In this document: piece after piece, positions 38,991 to 49,047 of the stretch
How the letters are laid out: each line of letters starts with the position of its first letter
Numbering within the stretch: position 1 is the first letter of the stretch
NCBI GenBank assembly: GCA_024742995.1
Contig: JANSXK010000008.1
Span: 45,369 to 109,368, forward strand
Source of the DNA: Gammaproteobacteria bacterium
GTDB taxonomy: Bacteria; Pseudomonadota; Gammaproteobacteria; Legionellales; Legionellaceae
Direction of reading: 5' to 3'
Length of the DNA: 64,000 nucleotides
Translations under genes and position numbers: made by a program
The notes under the pieces: generated by a model
Databases searched by the model: none
The model's input: only the letters and a program-made list of their open reading frames with translations
What the model was told of the DNA's origin: nothing

Positions 38991-39689
38991 ATGAAACTAC
39001 TAATTACTGGGGTATCCTCAGGAATCGGTCTAGGTGTTGCACAATCACTTCATGAGTTGGGACATGAAGTGATTGGCATAGATCGTCAGCCTGTGCAGGA
39101 TCAACGTATTGCTTGGCATGAGCTTGATCTGAGCTGTTTAGATCAAGTATCAGACTATGTGGATCACAGCTTAGAAACTTATGATGCTCTGATTTACTGT
39201 GCTGGGATACGCGAGATTTGTAATCCCGTGGATCTATCTTTGGATCAATGGCGTAAGACCATGGATGTGAATGTCAACGCTTGCTTTCTCTTGGCACAAG
39301 CCTTGATAAAAAGGGCTATTCACGATAGTTGCGCGCTAAATATTGTCAATATTGCCAGTATTTCTGGATTACAAGTTGAGGCGGATCGCGCGGCTTATGT
39401 TACCAGCAAATTTGCGCTCATAGGATTGACACGCCAACTTGCTTTTCAATTTGGTAATCAGGGGATTCGCTCCAATGCAATTGCGCCTGGCATCATCGAA
39501 ACGCCCCTAACTGCAGAATATTTTAAAAACGATACTGTCATTGAAAAAATAAAAAATGCTGTACCACTTGGAGGTTGGGGGCAGGTGCATGACATCGTTC
39601 CTCTTGTAGAAATTTGTTTAAACAATCAATACATGAATGGTTCTGTATTGGTTTGTGATGGTGGTTGGACAACGGGGAAAAGCATATGA
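38991..39689 (+). CDS. Short-chain dehydrogenase/reductase
   Basis: A 232-residue SDR with cofactor motif TGVSSGIGLG, the NIASISG serine, and the YVTSK catalytic Tyr/Lys pair. D36 after the second strand (IGIDRQ) favours NAD over NADP. It starts 8 bases after the dioxygenase stop and its own stop overlaps the transporter start (ATGA). In Bacillus an SDR oxidises 4-hydroxyisoleucine to the keto compound 2-amino-3-methyl-4-ketopentanoate. The same step here would follow directly from the gene order, but this is inference. Confidence 0.82.
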   Translation: MKLLITGVSSGIGLGVAQSLHELGHEVIGIDRQPVQDQRIAWHELDLSCLDQVSDYVDHSLETYDALIYCAGIREICNPVDLSLDQWRKTMDVNVNACFLLAQALIKRAIHDSCALNIVNIASISGLQVEADRAAYVTSKFALIGLTRQLAFQFGNQGIRSNAIAPGIIETPLTAEYFKNDTVIEKIKNAVPLGGWGQVHDIVPLVEICLNNQYMNGSVLVCDGGWTTGKSI

Positions 39690-40969
39690 AACATTATAAA
39701 CAGCCTGCCATAGTATTAATTTTATGTGGCTTATTTTTATTTCTAAAGTACATTGCGCAGCTATATCCCGCACTTATCAGTGATGTATTAATTCAGCGAT
39801 TTTCTTTATCAGGGCTAGAGGTCGGGATATTAGCTTCAAGCTATTATTATTCCTACATTTTTATGCAATTAGCTTCTGGTGTATTGCTGGATAAATATGA
39901 TATTCGTTGGCCAGCATATGCTGCCATACTTTGCGTCTCAGTCGGATTATACAGCTTTGCAAAGACCGATTCATTTTTTTGTATGTGCTTATCTAGAGTC
40001 TTAATGGGTATTGGTTGCTCATTTGCAACCACGCTATATATCAAGGCCAGTACTTTATGGACGTCTGACCGAGTTTTTACAATCATTACGTCGTTTTTAG
40101 CGACCGCAACGATGTTGGGTGCTGCAATAGGTGCGGCACCAATCGCTTTATTGTTTAATCATTTTGGATGGCGTCATGGACTAGTCGTATTGGCGATAAG
40201 TGGCATGATAGTAAGCTTCTTAAGCTTGATATTTGTGCGTAACCCCAAAAGTAATATGGTCAGAAAGCCTGAATCTTTGACCAAACATCTTAAAACAGTA
40301 CTTCTCAATCGGGACAATATTTGGCTATTAATTTATAGCGGTCTCACTTTCTCACCAGTTGTGATTTTAGGAGGGCTTTGGGGCGTGCCATTCCTACAAT
40401 TGAAATTCCAGGCAGAAGCCAATCAGGTGGCCGCTCTTATCTCCATCATGTTTGTGGGGCATGCGGTAGGATCACCTGTTTGGGCAGTATTGTCTACGAT
40501 ATTCAAAGCTAAAAAACCTTTTATGGTTGCCGCTAATATTGGCTCATTTGTATGTTTGATATTTATCATTTATCACAAAATGACCTTTGGCCACGCAGAG
40601 TTTTTATTCTTTATCTTTGGATTTTGTGTCGGCAGTTTCATGTTGAGCTTTTCAATTTGTCGTGAAATTAATCAGGCCGTCATGATGGGATTTGCGGTTG
40701 CTTTTATCAATTCTGGAGAAGGTATTTTTTCCAGCATTATCGATCCGGGGATTGGACTATTTTTAGATTTTCTTAAACCCGTTGGGATCGTTGGATTTTC
40801 TTTACAGAGTTACCAATATGCTTTGGTTGTACTACCGATTGCGTACGTTATTTCAACCGTGACTATTTTTAAGCTACCCAAAGAAAAAGGATCAGCACGA
40901 GAAAACACCTTTATTGAAGAGGTTGATAGGTGTGCATCGTTAGAACAACCAGAACTTGTTCAAGCTTAG
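39686..40969 (+). CDS. Pht-like MFS transporter
   Basis: A 12-helix MFS protein of 427 residues. The N-terminal part (KYIAQLYPALISDVLIQRFS, then GILASSYYYSYIFMQLASG) resembles the Pht family of Legionella, Coxiella and Francisella, which import amino acids such as threonine or valine across the phagosome-bacterial interface. The motif A region is LDKYDIRWPAY. It overlaps the SDR stop and lies just before the IleRS gene. It could import isoleucine for the pathway or export its product. The start was chosen at the ATG in the ATGA overlap. Confidence 0.8.
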   Translation: MKHYKQPAIVLILCGLFLFLKYIAQLYPALISDVLIQRFSLSGLEVGILASSYYYSYIFMQLASGVLLDKYDIRWPAYAAILCVSVGLYSFAKTDSFFCMCLSRVLMGIGCSFATTLYIKASTLWTSDRVFTIITSFLATATMLGAAIGAAPIALLFNHFGWRHGLVVLAISGMIVSFLSLIFVRNPKSNMVRKPESLTKHLKTVLLNRDNIWLLIYSGLTFSPVVILGGLWGVPFLQLKFQAEANQVAALISIMFVGHAVGSPVWAVLSTIFKAKKPFMVAANIGSFVCLIFIIYHKMTFGHAEFLFFIFGFCVGSFMLSFSICREINQAVMMGFAVAFINSGEGIFSSIIDPGIGLFLDFLKPVGIVGFSLQSYQYALVVLPIAYVISTVTIFKLPKEKGSARENTFIEEVDRCASLEQPELVQA

Positions 40970-41006
40970 TAAATTATTTGTCGATTATTTTAAGAAGAGG
41001 GTACCC

Positions 41007-44000
41007 ATGAAATATACTTATCCAAGTGCTACACAAGCTGTTATTCAACAGCTATTGAATCATCCAGGTGAGATTAATTTAAACCTAGAGCAAAGAAATA
41101 TCATTGAGTCTGAGTTTGGCTATCAATTGCTTCCAGCATTGCAAATACTGTCTAAGCTTCCTGTCGAAGGTTATGTGTTGTGTGCGGAAGAATTAATACA
41201 GATGACGTTACATCAAAAGAACCGGGCTATAGCAGTGGCTTCTGTTTTCGTAAAACTGCATGCCCATCATAGTTTAAATGACCCAACAGTTTTTTTATTA
41301 ATTGAAGAGAAGCACAGAAAACATGCTGATGTCATTTTAGACTTTTTAAGTATTGTCGAACTTCAACAACCACGCCTGATTTCAACTCGATTTTTTACAG
41401 ATCTATGCAATAGTGCGCGCTTTTTGGATGATGAGGATGTGATGAATAGCTTTTTTGAACGTTATTATCGACTGGGGAAACAGAATAGTTTGTCCCTTGA
41501 TAAAATCAGTAAGATCTTCGCAGTGTGTCACGCAAGTTCTACGCCGTCGACTCAAACCAAGCAGGCGTTACTGGCGTTAAGTTTGCCAAAACGACAATCG
41601 TATGACTTATCTTTTTTGGATGACAATACTGATTCGCGTGAACGAGCAATGGTTGATCGTTGGGATCAAAACTATTTGTTTAATACAGCAATTCAACGTC
41701 CTGGCCGCCCGAAGTTTGTTACTTACGATGGTCCCCCATTTGCAACAGGGCTTCCGCATTATGGACATGTTCTTGCGATGAGTATTAAGAGCGCGATTAG
41801 TGCGCATAAAGCGTTATCTGGCTTTGATGTCGAAACGCGTTTTGGATGGGATTGCCACGGTGTTCCAGTCGAAATGATTGTTCAAAAGAAACTTGGTTTA
41901 GATAGCCATAAAGCAATCATGAAGATGGGCACAACAAATTTTAATAACGAATGCCGTCAGCAAATTTTTAAGTGCGTGGATGCTTGGGAACACGATACCA
42001 AAAGAATGGGACGTTTTATTGATATGGGTTTAGGCAATGATTATCGAACCATGGATGTTGATTATATGTCATCAGTGTGGGGTGTGTTTGGTAAATTATA
42101 TAACAAAGATTTAATCTATAAAGGATTTAAAGTGGTGCCGTATTCGCCAAGCCTAGGTACCGTTTTATCTGATTTTGAAGCAGGTTTAGAATATAAAAAA
42201 ATCATTAGTCCGTCTATTACATTGACTTTTCCGTTGCAAGGTGAGGAAAACACACAGTTTTTGGTATGGACAACCACACCTTGGTCTATCCCTGCCAATG
42301 TGGCGGTCGCAGTTAACCCGCAATTTGCTTATGTCAAAGTACATACTAACGACAGTACTTACATCATGCTTAAAAGTCGTTATCAGGACTATTTCAAAAA
42401 GCTTGATGAAGTGCGTGTTGAGGATATTGATATTCGAGACTACCTGGATAGAAAATATCAACCTGTGTTTGATAGCTTGCCTAATACGTTAGATGCTGAT
42501 GTCATTGATCGTTGTTATCGAGTTGTTGAGAGTGCTCATGTCACTGAAGATAATGGTACGGGATGTGTACATATCTGTCCGGCTTATGGTGTTGATGATC
42601 ATAAAGTAGGAGAGCGTCACGGTCTTCCGGTAGTTGATTTTATTGACGCCAATGGACTATTTAAAGAAGTCACCACACGTGATGGTCAGTCATTAGGCGT
42701 GGCGGGATTATATTTTAAATATTATAAGAATCCTGATGAGCCTTCTGTGGCTGCTGGGGTACAAGAGATTGCGGACAGTGTTTTATTGAAGCAAATCAAA
42801 TCGCAACAACGTTTATTTAGAAATGACACCATTCATCATGAATATCCTTTGTGCTGGCGTACACACTCCCCACTGATGTATCGTGCTGTAGAAAGCTGGT
42901 TTGTGAAGGTCACTTCCTTTAAAGAGGAATTGATAAACAACAATGCCAAAGTCAAATGGGCGCCAGAAGCGATCGGATCGACTCGTTTTGAAAATTGGTT
43001 GAAGAGCGCTCATGACTGGGCAATTTCTAGGACACGGTATTGGGGATGCCCAATACCAGTCTGGGTTGCTGTAGATGATCCATCGGACGTTATCGTGGTT
43101 GATTCTAAACAAATGCTTGAAAACTTGACTGGCATGACCTTTGAAGACTTACATCGAGAACATATTGATGATATTGAAATTGTAAAAGAGGGTAAGCGCT
43201 ATCGACGTATTACTGAAGTGCTCGATTGTTGGTTCGAGTCGGGTTCAATGCCTTATGCGCAATATGGATTAACGTTTAAAGGTGACGAAGATGCGTTTAT
43301 CCATAACCAATTTCCAGCAGATTTTATTGCTGAAGGGTTAGATCAAACACGAGGCTGGTTTTATGCATTGAGCGTTATCGGCACAGCCTTATTTGGGAAG
43401 ATTCCATTTCGCAATGTCATTGTAAATGGCATATTGCTTGGCAATAATGGTAAGAAAATGAGTAAGTCTGAGGGCAACTATCCCCCTATCCATGAGACGT
43501 TTACTCGATATGGCGCTGACGTCATGCGCTTATTTTTACTTGGTTCTCCTGCTGTCAGGGCAGACAGTGTTGCGATAAAAGATGAGTCATTTAGAGAGAC
43601 CAATAAAAACTATATTATCCCACTTCTAAATATTTATAGATTTTTTGCTACTTCAGCCAATACGCATGGTGTGATGATAGATCGTCCTGTTGATGTTGTA
43701 GACATCATTAATAATAAGTTCGGGAAATTAAATCCATTTGATGCTTGGTTGGTATATCGCGTAGAACTTTACAAACAAAAAATGTTTCAACATTTAGAAG
43801 CTTACGATTTGCTGAAAGGGTCTCAGCAAATGAAAGCTTTTATTTTAGATTTGACCGATTGGTATGTTCGTGTGAGTCGTACCCGAGTAGATCGTGAAAA
43901 TCCTGTTGTATTGTATTTGCTTCATTATGCGTTAGATGTGTTTTCATATCATGCAGCACCTTATACGCCTTTTATTGCAGAATCCATTCATCTTGAATTA

Positions 44001-44924
44001 TATCCAGGTGCTTCTTCCATTCATTTGGAATCGTATCCGGCCGCTGTAGAGGTACAACATTTGGAGCGAGAGTATCAATCCATTGAACAACTTCGACAGA
44101 TTTATACGATGGTATTGGCACTACGTGAAGAGCATCGACTGCGATTACGGCAACCGATCGACAGTATTTATTTGGATGAAGAGCTGGCGACCATGCTGCA
44201 ACCGCATGAAAATATTTTGAAAGTTTTATGTAATTGCAAAACAATTCACTGGGTTAATTCGAGAAGTAGTACATTATTTGACAGAAAAGTTCATTTGTCT
44301 CCAGATTTGGGTGCGCGTTTAAAACGTCAGTTTAAACCGGTCAAAGATGCTTTTTCTAAGCAGGCTTATCGGGTTGCAGATGATGGTGAAACGCTCATAT
44401 TTGAACATGGTCATACATTGTCTGTGCATGACAAAGAATTTTTTTACGTTGTTGAAACCAATCATCCTGATTTTGCGTATAAATCCAAAGGAGAAAACTG
44501 GGTATTAATCAATACCCAACTAAACCCTGAACTGATTCAAGAAGGATGGGTTCGCGACGTGATGCGTGAATTGGTGAAATTGCGTATTGCAGTGGGTTAT
44601 AGCACTCATGATGTTATGGAATTATCTATTTCTGAAACGTATAGAGCTTTGGTTCCTCAATTAGAAGCGTTACTTCAATCTAACAAATATCGTTTGACTT
44701 GGACGCAGTCAGCGCATCAATCGGAAGCCTTGGATGCTGGTCGTGCCTTTTCTGTGCATACATTCAATATTGGTGAGCGAGGTGGAGAAACCATATCGCT
44801 AGCGCATAGGAAAGTTAACAGTATTGCTTTAGAAGAAGATTACTCAGGACACAGGTTTTTTAAAGAATATGAGGCAATACCGGCTCATTCACTAGGAGTA
44901 GAAAATGTCTTCGGAAACGGGTAA
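41007..44924 (+). CDS. ileS: Eukaryotic-type isoleucyl-tRNA synthetase with long N-terminal extension
   Basis: A class I aminoacyl-tRNA synthetase of 1305 residues. The HIGH motif appears as PHYGH (251-254) within GPPFATGLPHYGHVLA, typical of the eukaryotic/IleRS2 type. RFGWDCHGVPVE follows. The editing domain has TTPWSIPANVAVAVNP and GTGCVHICPAYGVDD with its Asp. KMSKS is intact (817-821). IleRS2 proteins usually have about 1050 residues; here the catalytic part starts near residue 210, after a helical extension of no recognised family. The start was moved to the ATG with AAGAGGG before it. IleRS2 enzymes are known for resistance to IleRS inhibitors such as mupirocin. The next gene starts inside its 3' end. 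Confidence 0.92.
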   Translation: MKYTYPSATQAVIQQLLNHPGEINLNLEQRNIIESEFGYQLLPALQILSKLPVEGYVLCAEELIQMTLHQKNRAIAVASVFVKLHAHHSLNDPTVFLLIEEKHRKHADVILDFLSIVELQQPRLISTRFFTDLCNSARFLDDEDVMNSFFERYYRLGKQNSLSLDKISKIFAVCHASSTPSTQTKQALLALSLPKRQSYDLSFLDDNTDSRERAMVDRWDQNYLFNTAIQRPGRPKFVTYDGPPFATGLPHYGHVLAMSIKSAISAHKALSGFDVETRFGWDCHGVPVEMIVQKKLGLDSHKAIMKMGTTNFNNECRQQIFKCVDAWEHDTKRMGRFIDMGLGNDYRTMDVDYMSSVWGVFGKLYNKDLIYKGFKVVPYSPSLGTVLSDFEAGLEYKKIISPSITLTFPLQGEENTQFLVWTTTPWSIPANVAVAVNPQFAYVKVHTNDSTYIMLKSRYQDYFKKLDEVRVEDIDIRDYLDRKYQPVFDSLPNTLDADVIDRCYRVVESAHVTEDNGTGCVHICPAYGVDDHKVGERHGLPVVDFIDANGLFKEVTTRDGQSLGVAGLYFKYYKNPDEPSVAAGVQEIADSVLLKQIKSQQRLFRNDTIHHEYPLCWRTHSPLMYRAVESWFVKVTSFKEELINNNAKVKWAPEAIGSTRFENWLKSAHDWAISRTRYWGCPIPVWVAVDDPSDVIVVDSKQMLENLTGMTFEDLHREHIDDIEIVKEGKRYRRITEVLDCWFESGSMPYAQYGLTFKGDEDAFIHNQFPADFIAEGLDQTRGWFYALSVIGTALFGKIPFRNVIVNGILLGNNGKKMSKSEGNYPPIHETFTRYGADVMRLFLLGSPAVRADSVAIKDESFRETNKNYIIPLLNIYRFFATSANTHGVMIDRPVDVVDIINNKFGKLNPFDAWLVYRVELYKQKMFQHLEAYDLLKGSQQMKAFILDLTDWYVRVSRTRVDRENPVVLYLLHYALDVFSYHAAPYTPFIAESIHLELYPGASSIHLESYPAAVEVQHLEREYQSIEQLRQIYTMVLALREEHRLRLRQPIDSIYLDEELATMLQPHENILKVLCNCKTIHWVNSRSSTLFDRKVHLSPDLGARLKRQFKPVKDAFSKQAYRVADDGETLIFEHGHTLSVHDKEFFYVVETNHPDFAYKSKGENWVLINTQLNPELIQEGWVRDVMRELVKLRIAVGYSTHDVMELSISETYRALVPQLEALLQSNKYRLTWTQSAHQSEALDAGRAFSVHTFNIGERGGETISLAHRKVNSIALEEDYSGHRFFKEYEAIPAHSLGVENVFGNG

Positions 44925-45753
44925 AAATCAGCATGCCAGTAGAGATAGGGGATATGGTGTTGTATCTCCTATGCAAATAGTCAAATACCATGTTTTCCCA
45001 CAAGCAGCGGCTGGTGTTTTAGATAGGGCTCTTTTTCACCCTTGGGAAACGGTGAATACATTGAAGCAAGATTCTACGGTAGGATATCGGCAATTGGTAA
45101 GATCTTTTTGGCATACGCACGGCATGAGAGGTTTTTACCAAGGTTATTTGCCGAATGTCGCTGCTGCTGTGCCGATTCGTGTTTCAATTTTTGGTACATA
45201 TTCGTTTGTGACTGAACAAGGGCGTTATACCAACTATTCGCCTGTAACGATTAGTTTATTTGCGGGGGGATTAAGTGGATTTTGTGAGACTACAATATTA
45301 TGTCCTGCCGATGCTTATCGAGTAAGAAAAACTTTACCTGAGACTGCAAAATTACCTTTTTATCCACGTTATCTTTTCAAAGGATATGGGCCTCTACTAT
45401 TAAGAACATCAATAGAAAATACGGTATGTTTGTTGGGCACCGATCTTTTAATGAATATGTTAACAGGTGAAAATAGTACTTCGATTCCACTGATGCGATT
45501 TGCATGTGCGCTTATCGCAGGCGCAGCCTCTCAATATGTTTCAACCCCATTTGATAATATCAAAACACGACGAATGAAAATGGTTGATAGTAGTTATAAA
45601 GACGTTGTATCTTCTTTGTATAAAGAAGGTGGCTTTGGTACATTCTTTCGTTCAGCTCATGCTAAGGCAGGGCGCGCTGGTGTATGTAATGCGGTGATGA
45701 TTGGGACCAGCAAATTAATTCTTGATCATATGGAGAAACCAAGTGCGCCTTAG
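44905..45753 (+). CDS. Mitochondrial carrier family protein
   Basis: A 282-residue protein with the three-fold repeat of eukaryotic mitochondrial carriers. The P-x-[D/E]-x-x-[K/R] signatures are visible in each repeat: P46-x-E48 (FHPWETVN, with Asn in place of the last basic residue), P134-x-D136-x-x-R139 (CPADAYRVRK) and P215-x-D217-x-x-K220 (TPFDNIKTRR). Each is followed by a YQG/FKG-type motif (FYQGYLP, LFKGYGP, FFRSAHA). Such carriers are rare in bacteria; Legionella LncP is an effector sent to mitochondria. The start overlaps the IleRS stop by 20 bases, so it is co-translated. It could be an effector or a transporter in the bacterial membrane. The substrate is unknown. Confidence 0.88.
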   Translation: MSSETGKNQHASRDRGYGVVSPMQIVKYHVFPQAAAGVLDRALFHPWETVNTLKQDSTVGYRQLVRSFWHTHGMRGFYQGYLPNVAAAVPIRVSIFGTYSFVTEQGRYTNYSPVTISLFAGGLSGFCETTILCPADAYRVRKTLPETAKLPFYPRYLFKGYGPLLLRTSIENTVCLLGTDLLMNMLTGENSTSIPLMRFACALIAGAASQYVSTPFDNIKTRRMKMVDSSYKDVVSSLYKEGGFGTFFRSAHAKAGRAGVCNAVMIGTSKLILDHMEKPSAP

Positions 45754-45786
45754 GACAAACGTTAAGACCCTAGATGAGGAAAAAAA

Positions 45787-46653
45787 TTGCCTGTAGTTCA
45801 ATTAATATTAGCCATGTTCATCTGGGGCACACTGGGTTTTTTTGTTTTGAAGACAGATCTCAGTGTTATCGACATCGCATTTTTTCGTTGCCTTATCGGT
45901 AGTATGGTGTTAGTGCCTTACTGTTGGCATAAACGTGTATTTGAGTATCGCCTCACGTTTTCGAATACGTGGCCTATTTTATTGGGCGGTATTTTTGTTA
46001 CGTTCAATTGGGTGTTATTGTTTCTTTCTTTTCGATATGCGTCGATTACTTTAGGCAACGTTTCTTATTATGTCCAACCCATTTTCTTGTTGATACTAGG
46101 ATATATCGTATTTCGGGAGCGGATTGAGCCCGTGAAATGGTTTTTTATTTTACTGTCTGTATGCGGTATATATTTAACCATAGATTTATCTCATGAAAGC
46201 TTAGGTGTTGATCAGTCCCAACTTTTAGGCATCGGGTGTGCGTTGGCTGCGGGTCTTTTCTATAGTGTTGCAACTTTGATTGTAAAAAAATGTCGCGCGT
46301 TACCCACCCCTTTGATCACCCTTATTCAATTCACTGGGGGTGGGCTGGTTTTATTGCCCTTTGTCTCATTTCAGCAGGTACATGCTGATATGCCAATGAT
46401 TTTCAATTTGATGATTATAGGTTTCGTGCATACTGTATTAGCATTCATTTTTTATTATGAATCTGTGCCGCTGTTGTCGATAGATATTATTGCAATTGTA
46501 GGGTACGTTGATCCTATTGTTGCCATTCTTACGGATGTCATGTTTTTCAATCGCCAACTGTCTAAAGTACAAATGATTGGCATTGTATTGACATTATTAG
46601 GCAGTTATTTTGTGATCAATTGCAAATATTTTGATCGTTTTATAAAGAGGTGA
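45787..46653 (+). CDS. EamA/DMT-family transporter
   Basis: A ten-helix drug/metabolite transporter of 288 residues with two EamA repeats: WGTLGFFVLKTDLSVID at the N-terminus and LGIGCALAAGLFYSVATLIV at the start of the second half. YVDPIVAILTDVMFF is typical of the family's last part. Members often export amino acids. It starts at a TTG with a GAGGA site, 33 bases after the carrier gene. It is probably the last gene of the dioxygenase/IleRS operon and a candidate exporter for its product. Confidence 0.85.
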   Translation: MPVVQLILAMFIWGTLGFFVLKTDLSVIDIAFFRCLIGSMVLVPYCWHKRVFEYRLTFSNTWPILLGGIFVTFNWVLLFLSFRYASITLGNVSYYVQPIFLLILGYIVFRERIEPVKWFFILLSVCGIYLTIDLSHESLGVDQSQLLGIGCALAAGLFYSVATLIVKKCRALPTPLITLIQFTGGGLVLLPFVSFQQVHADMPMIFNLMIIGFVHTVLAFIFYYESVPLLSIDIIAIVGYVDPIVAILTDVMFFNRQLSKVQMIGIVLTLLGSYFVINCKYFDRFIKR

Positions 46654-46664
46654 TTTTTTAGGTA

Positions 46665-47525
46665 TTAAGCATGTCCAGCATGCTTTAACCCACTCACTAA
46701 TACGTCTTTTTGATACACAAAATTATCGATAATTTGTTCTGCTTGTTGATGACTTAGCGGTTTGGTGAGCGCACCATCCATGTTTTTCCCGTCTGAATAG
46801 AATTTAACTCTTTCGGCGCCATGTGAGGTGAGGGCGATAATGGGTACATGATGATCGGTTTTCTTTTCTAAATCACGAAAATTTCTTGTTATGGCGTAGC
46901 CATTACTGTCTTCTAATTCGACATCCATCATGACCACATCATATTTACCTGGTTCAAATAAGGCCTGAGATTTTTTTTCTGATGTTGCGGTGTCGGTTTG
47001 ACAGCCTAGGGCATGAAATAATGCGGTCACTACTTTTAGGGCGATGGGGTTGTCTTCAACGATGAGCACCTTGGGTGGATGATCCAACGTCAGTGGTTGT
47101 TTGATCGTGTTTGTATGATTTTCGGTAAGCATGATAACAGTGATGGCACCTATAGTATGACCCTTGTCATCGTGTAGTGGATTATGGTCGCATAGGTAAT
47201 GATTGGACTCTTTTGATGATTTGTTTTTTAAACTTACATTGTGTTTGCCGCTGCCATTTGTCATCACATCTTTATCGTTTTCAGAGAGATGCTTGGCTTC
47301 TTTATCATGCAGGTGTAAGTGGTTGACCAAGGAGGAATAGGGGTTTTTAGAGAATTTTTGGATGTCTTTGATGTGTAATAACTGTTTAAAATTTTCATTG
47401 CATCCTTGTAGGTGTCCTTTTGTATCAACCCAGTACACGAGATGAGGGATAAATTTAAAAATTTCATCGTAATAGGAATGCAGTGCTTGTGTGTGCATGG
47501 CATCCGTTATTTTTTTAGATGGCAC
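46665..47525 (-). CDS. PAS-receiver signalling protein without kinase
   Basis: An N-terminal PAS-like domain (about residues 15-130; FIPHLVYWVDTKGHLQGCNE) is followed by a C-terminal response-regulator receiver. It has acidic residues in VLIVEDNPIALK, the phosphoacceptor Asp in VVMMDVELEDSNGY, and the Lys in GALTKPLS. There is no histidine kinase or output domain. The arrangement resembles the ends of ArcB-like hybrid kinases with the catalytic centre missing. I use a GTG start with a GAGGAG site; a TTG nine codons earlier is also open. It converges with the EamA gene. Confidence 0.75.
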   Translation of the reverse strand: MPSKKITDAMHTQALHSYYDEIFKFIPHLVYWVDTKGHLQGCNENFKQLLHIKDIQKFSKNPYSSLVNHLHLHDKEAKHLSENDKDVMTNGSGKHNVSLKNKSSKESNHYLCDHNPLHDDKGHTIGAITVIMLTENHTNTIKQPLTLDHPPKVLIVEDNPIALKVVTALFHALGCQTDTATSEKKSQALFEPGKYDVVMMDVELEDSNGYAITRNFRDLEKKTDHHVPIIALTSHGAERVKFYSDGKNMDGALTKPLSHQQAEQIIDNFVYQKDVLVSGLKHAGHA

Positions 47526-47762
47526 CGTAAAATTCTCCTCAACCCATGACAAATAACACGCAATATTATTTCTTCTATTATGAAGTATAGAACTGGTTTT
47601 TCATTAGTCAAACAGCGTTAATTTTAATGCTATCTTTATCCGTAGAGATTATCTTTAATCATCAAGATATCAATCGAATAAGATCCCAGCAGATTGCCAT
47701 GAATCCGGATTACTTTACGAATCAAAAATTAGGTACTACTATAAATATTCTAGGAGGAGAAA

Positions 47763-49034
47763 ATGGCAAATCATACTCCGTACAAATCAAAATACAATTG
47801 TAAAAATCTACTTTCTCATGCGCGAAAAGACCACCAAAATTGGTCTAAACTTTGGGAGGCTAAACAACCTAAAGCCTCATACGATGTCATTATTATTGGT
47901 GGGGGCGGACATGGGTTAGCCACCGCATATTATTTAGCAAAAAATCATGGCATTACCAATATTGCTGTCATCGAAAAAGGGTGGCTTGGTGGTGGTAGCA
48001 CCGGTCGTAACACATCGATCATCCGCTCTAACTATCTCTGGGATGAAAGCAGTCACCTGTATGACTTTTCTTTGCAACTTTATGAAACCTTATCGCAAGA
48101 GTTGAATTTCAACACAATGGTTTCACAGCGCGGGGTATTGAATCTTGTCCACGACCTCACTGAAATTCGGTCCTCAAAGCGCCGCATTTATGCCAATAAA
48201 CTGAATGGTGTTGATGCAGAATGGTTAGATGCAACGGGGGTTAAAAAAATCTGTCCACTCCTCAATGTTACGCCAGACGTCCGGTACCCTATTCTTGGTG
48301 CCACCTATCAAGCCCGAGGGGGGATCGCTCGTCATGATGCTATTGCATGGGGGTACGCAAGGGCGGCACACAGCCTCGGTGTTGATATCATTCAGCAATG
48401 TGAAGTCACTGATATTATCGTCAAAGGCAATCAAGTGACAGGTGTTCAAACGTCCAAAGGATTGATTTCCGCTGACAAAGTGGGCATGGCTGTCGCGGCT
48501 CATTCTTCTCATATTGCTGGCATGGCTGGAATCAAGCTTCCCACCCAAACGCATCCTTTACAAGCCTACGTTTCTGAGCCTGTCAAACCTATTTTAAATT
48601 GTGTGGTCATGTCCAATGCAGTACATGTTTATCTTAGCCAAACGGACAAGGGTGAACTGGTGATGGGCGCTGGGTTAGATAAATATATCAGTTACAAAAT
48701 GAACGGCTGCTTTTCAGTCATTGAAGATCAATTGGCGGCTTGCGTACAACTTTTTCCAATGTTTAGCAAACTGCGAGTCATGCGAACTTGGGCAGGTCTT
48801 GTCGATACAAACCCTGATGCATCGCCCATCATAGGTAAGACACCCGTAGATGGCCTCTATATTAATTGTGGCTGGGGTACCGGGGGATTCAAAGCGACGC
48901 CGGGTGCGGGCTATGTTTATGCGCACACCATTGCTAACAATGAGCCTCATCCGCTCAATCGAGCATTCAATTACAATCGATTTACCACCGGTGCACTCAT
49001 TGACGAACATGGTGCAGCTGCGGTCGCACATTGA
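47763..49034 (+). CDS. soxB: Sarcosine oxidase beta subunit
   Basis: Heterotetrameric sarcosine oxidase demethylates sarcosine to glycine, passing the methyl group to tetrahydrofolate. The beta subunit carries the FAD site of amine oxidation and a covalent FMN. FAD-binding motif: [37 protein letters not shown] is nearly invariant in SoxB. H191 in [13 protein letters not shown] is the expected FMN attachment residue. At 423 residues it is slightly longer than usual because of an N-terminal stretch. A strong AGGAGG site precedes the ATG. It is the first gene of soxBDAG. Confidence 0.95.
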   Translation: MANHTPYKSKYNCKNLLSHARKDHQNWSKLWEAKQPKASYDVIIIGGGGHGLATAYYLAKNHGITNIAVIEKGWLGGGSTGRNTSIIRSNYLWDESSHLYDFSLQLYETLSQELNFNTMVSQRGVLNLVHDLTEIRSSKRRIYANKLNGVDAEWLDATGVKKICPLLNVTPDVRYPILGATYQARGGIARHDAIAWGYARAAHSLGVDIIQQCEVTDIIVKGNQVTGVQTSKGLISADKVGMAVAAHSSHIAGMAGIKLPTQTHPLQAYVSEPVKPILNCVVMSNAVHVYLSQTDKGELVMGAGLDKYISYKMNGCFSVIEDQLAACVQLFPMFSKLRVMRTWAGLVDTNPDASPIIGKTPVDGLYINCGWGTGGFKATPGAGYVYAHTIANNEPHPLNRAFNYNRFTTGALIDEHGAAAVAH

Positions 49035-49047
49035 AAAGGAGCCTTCA

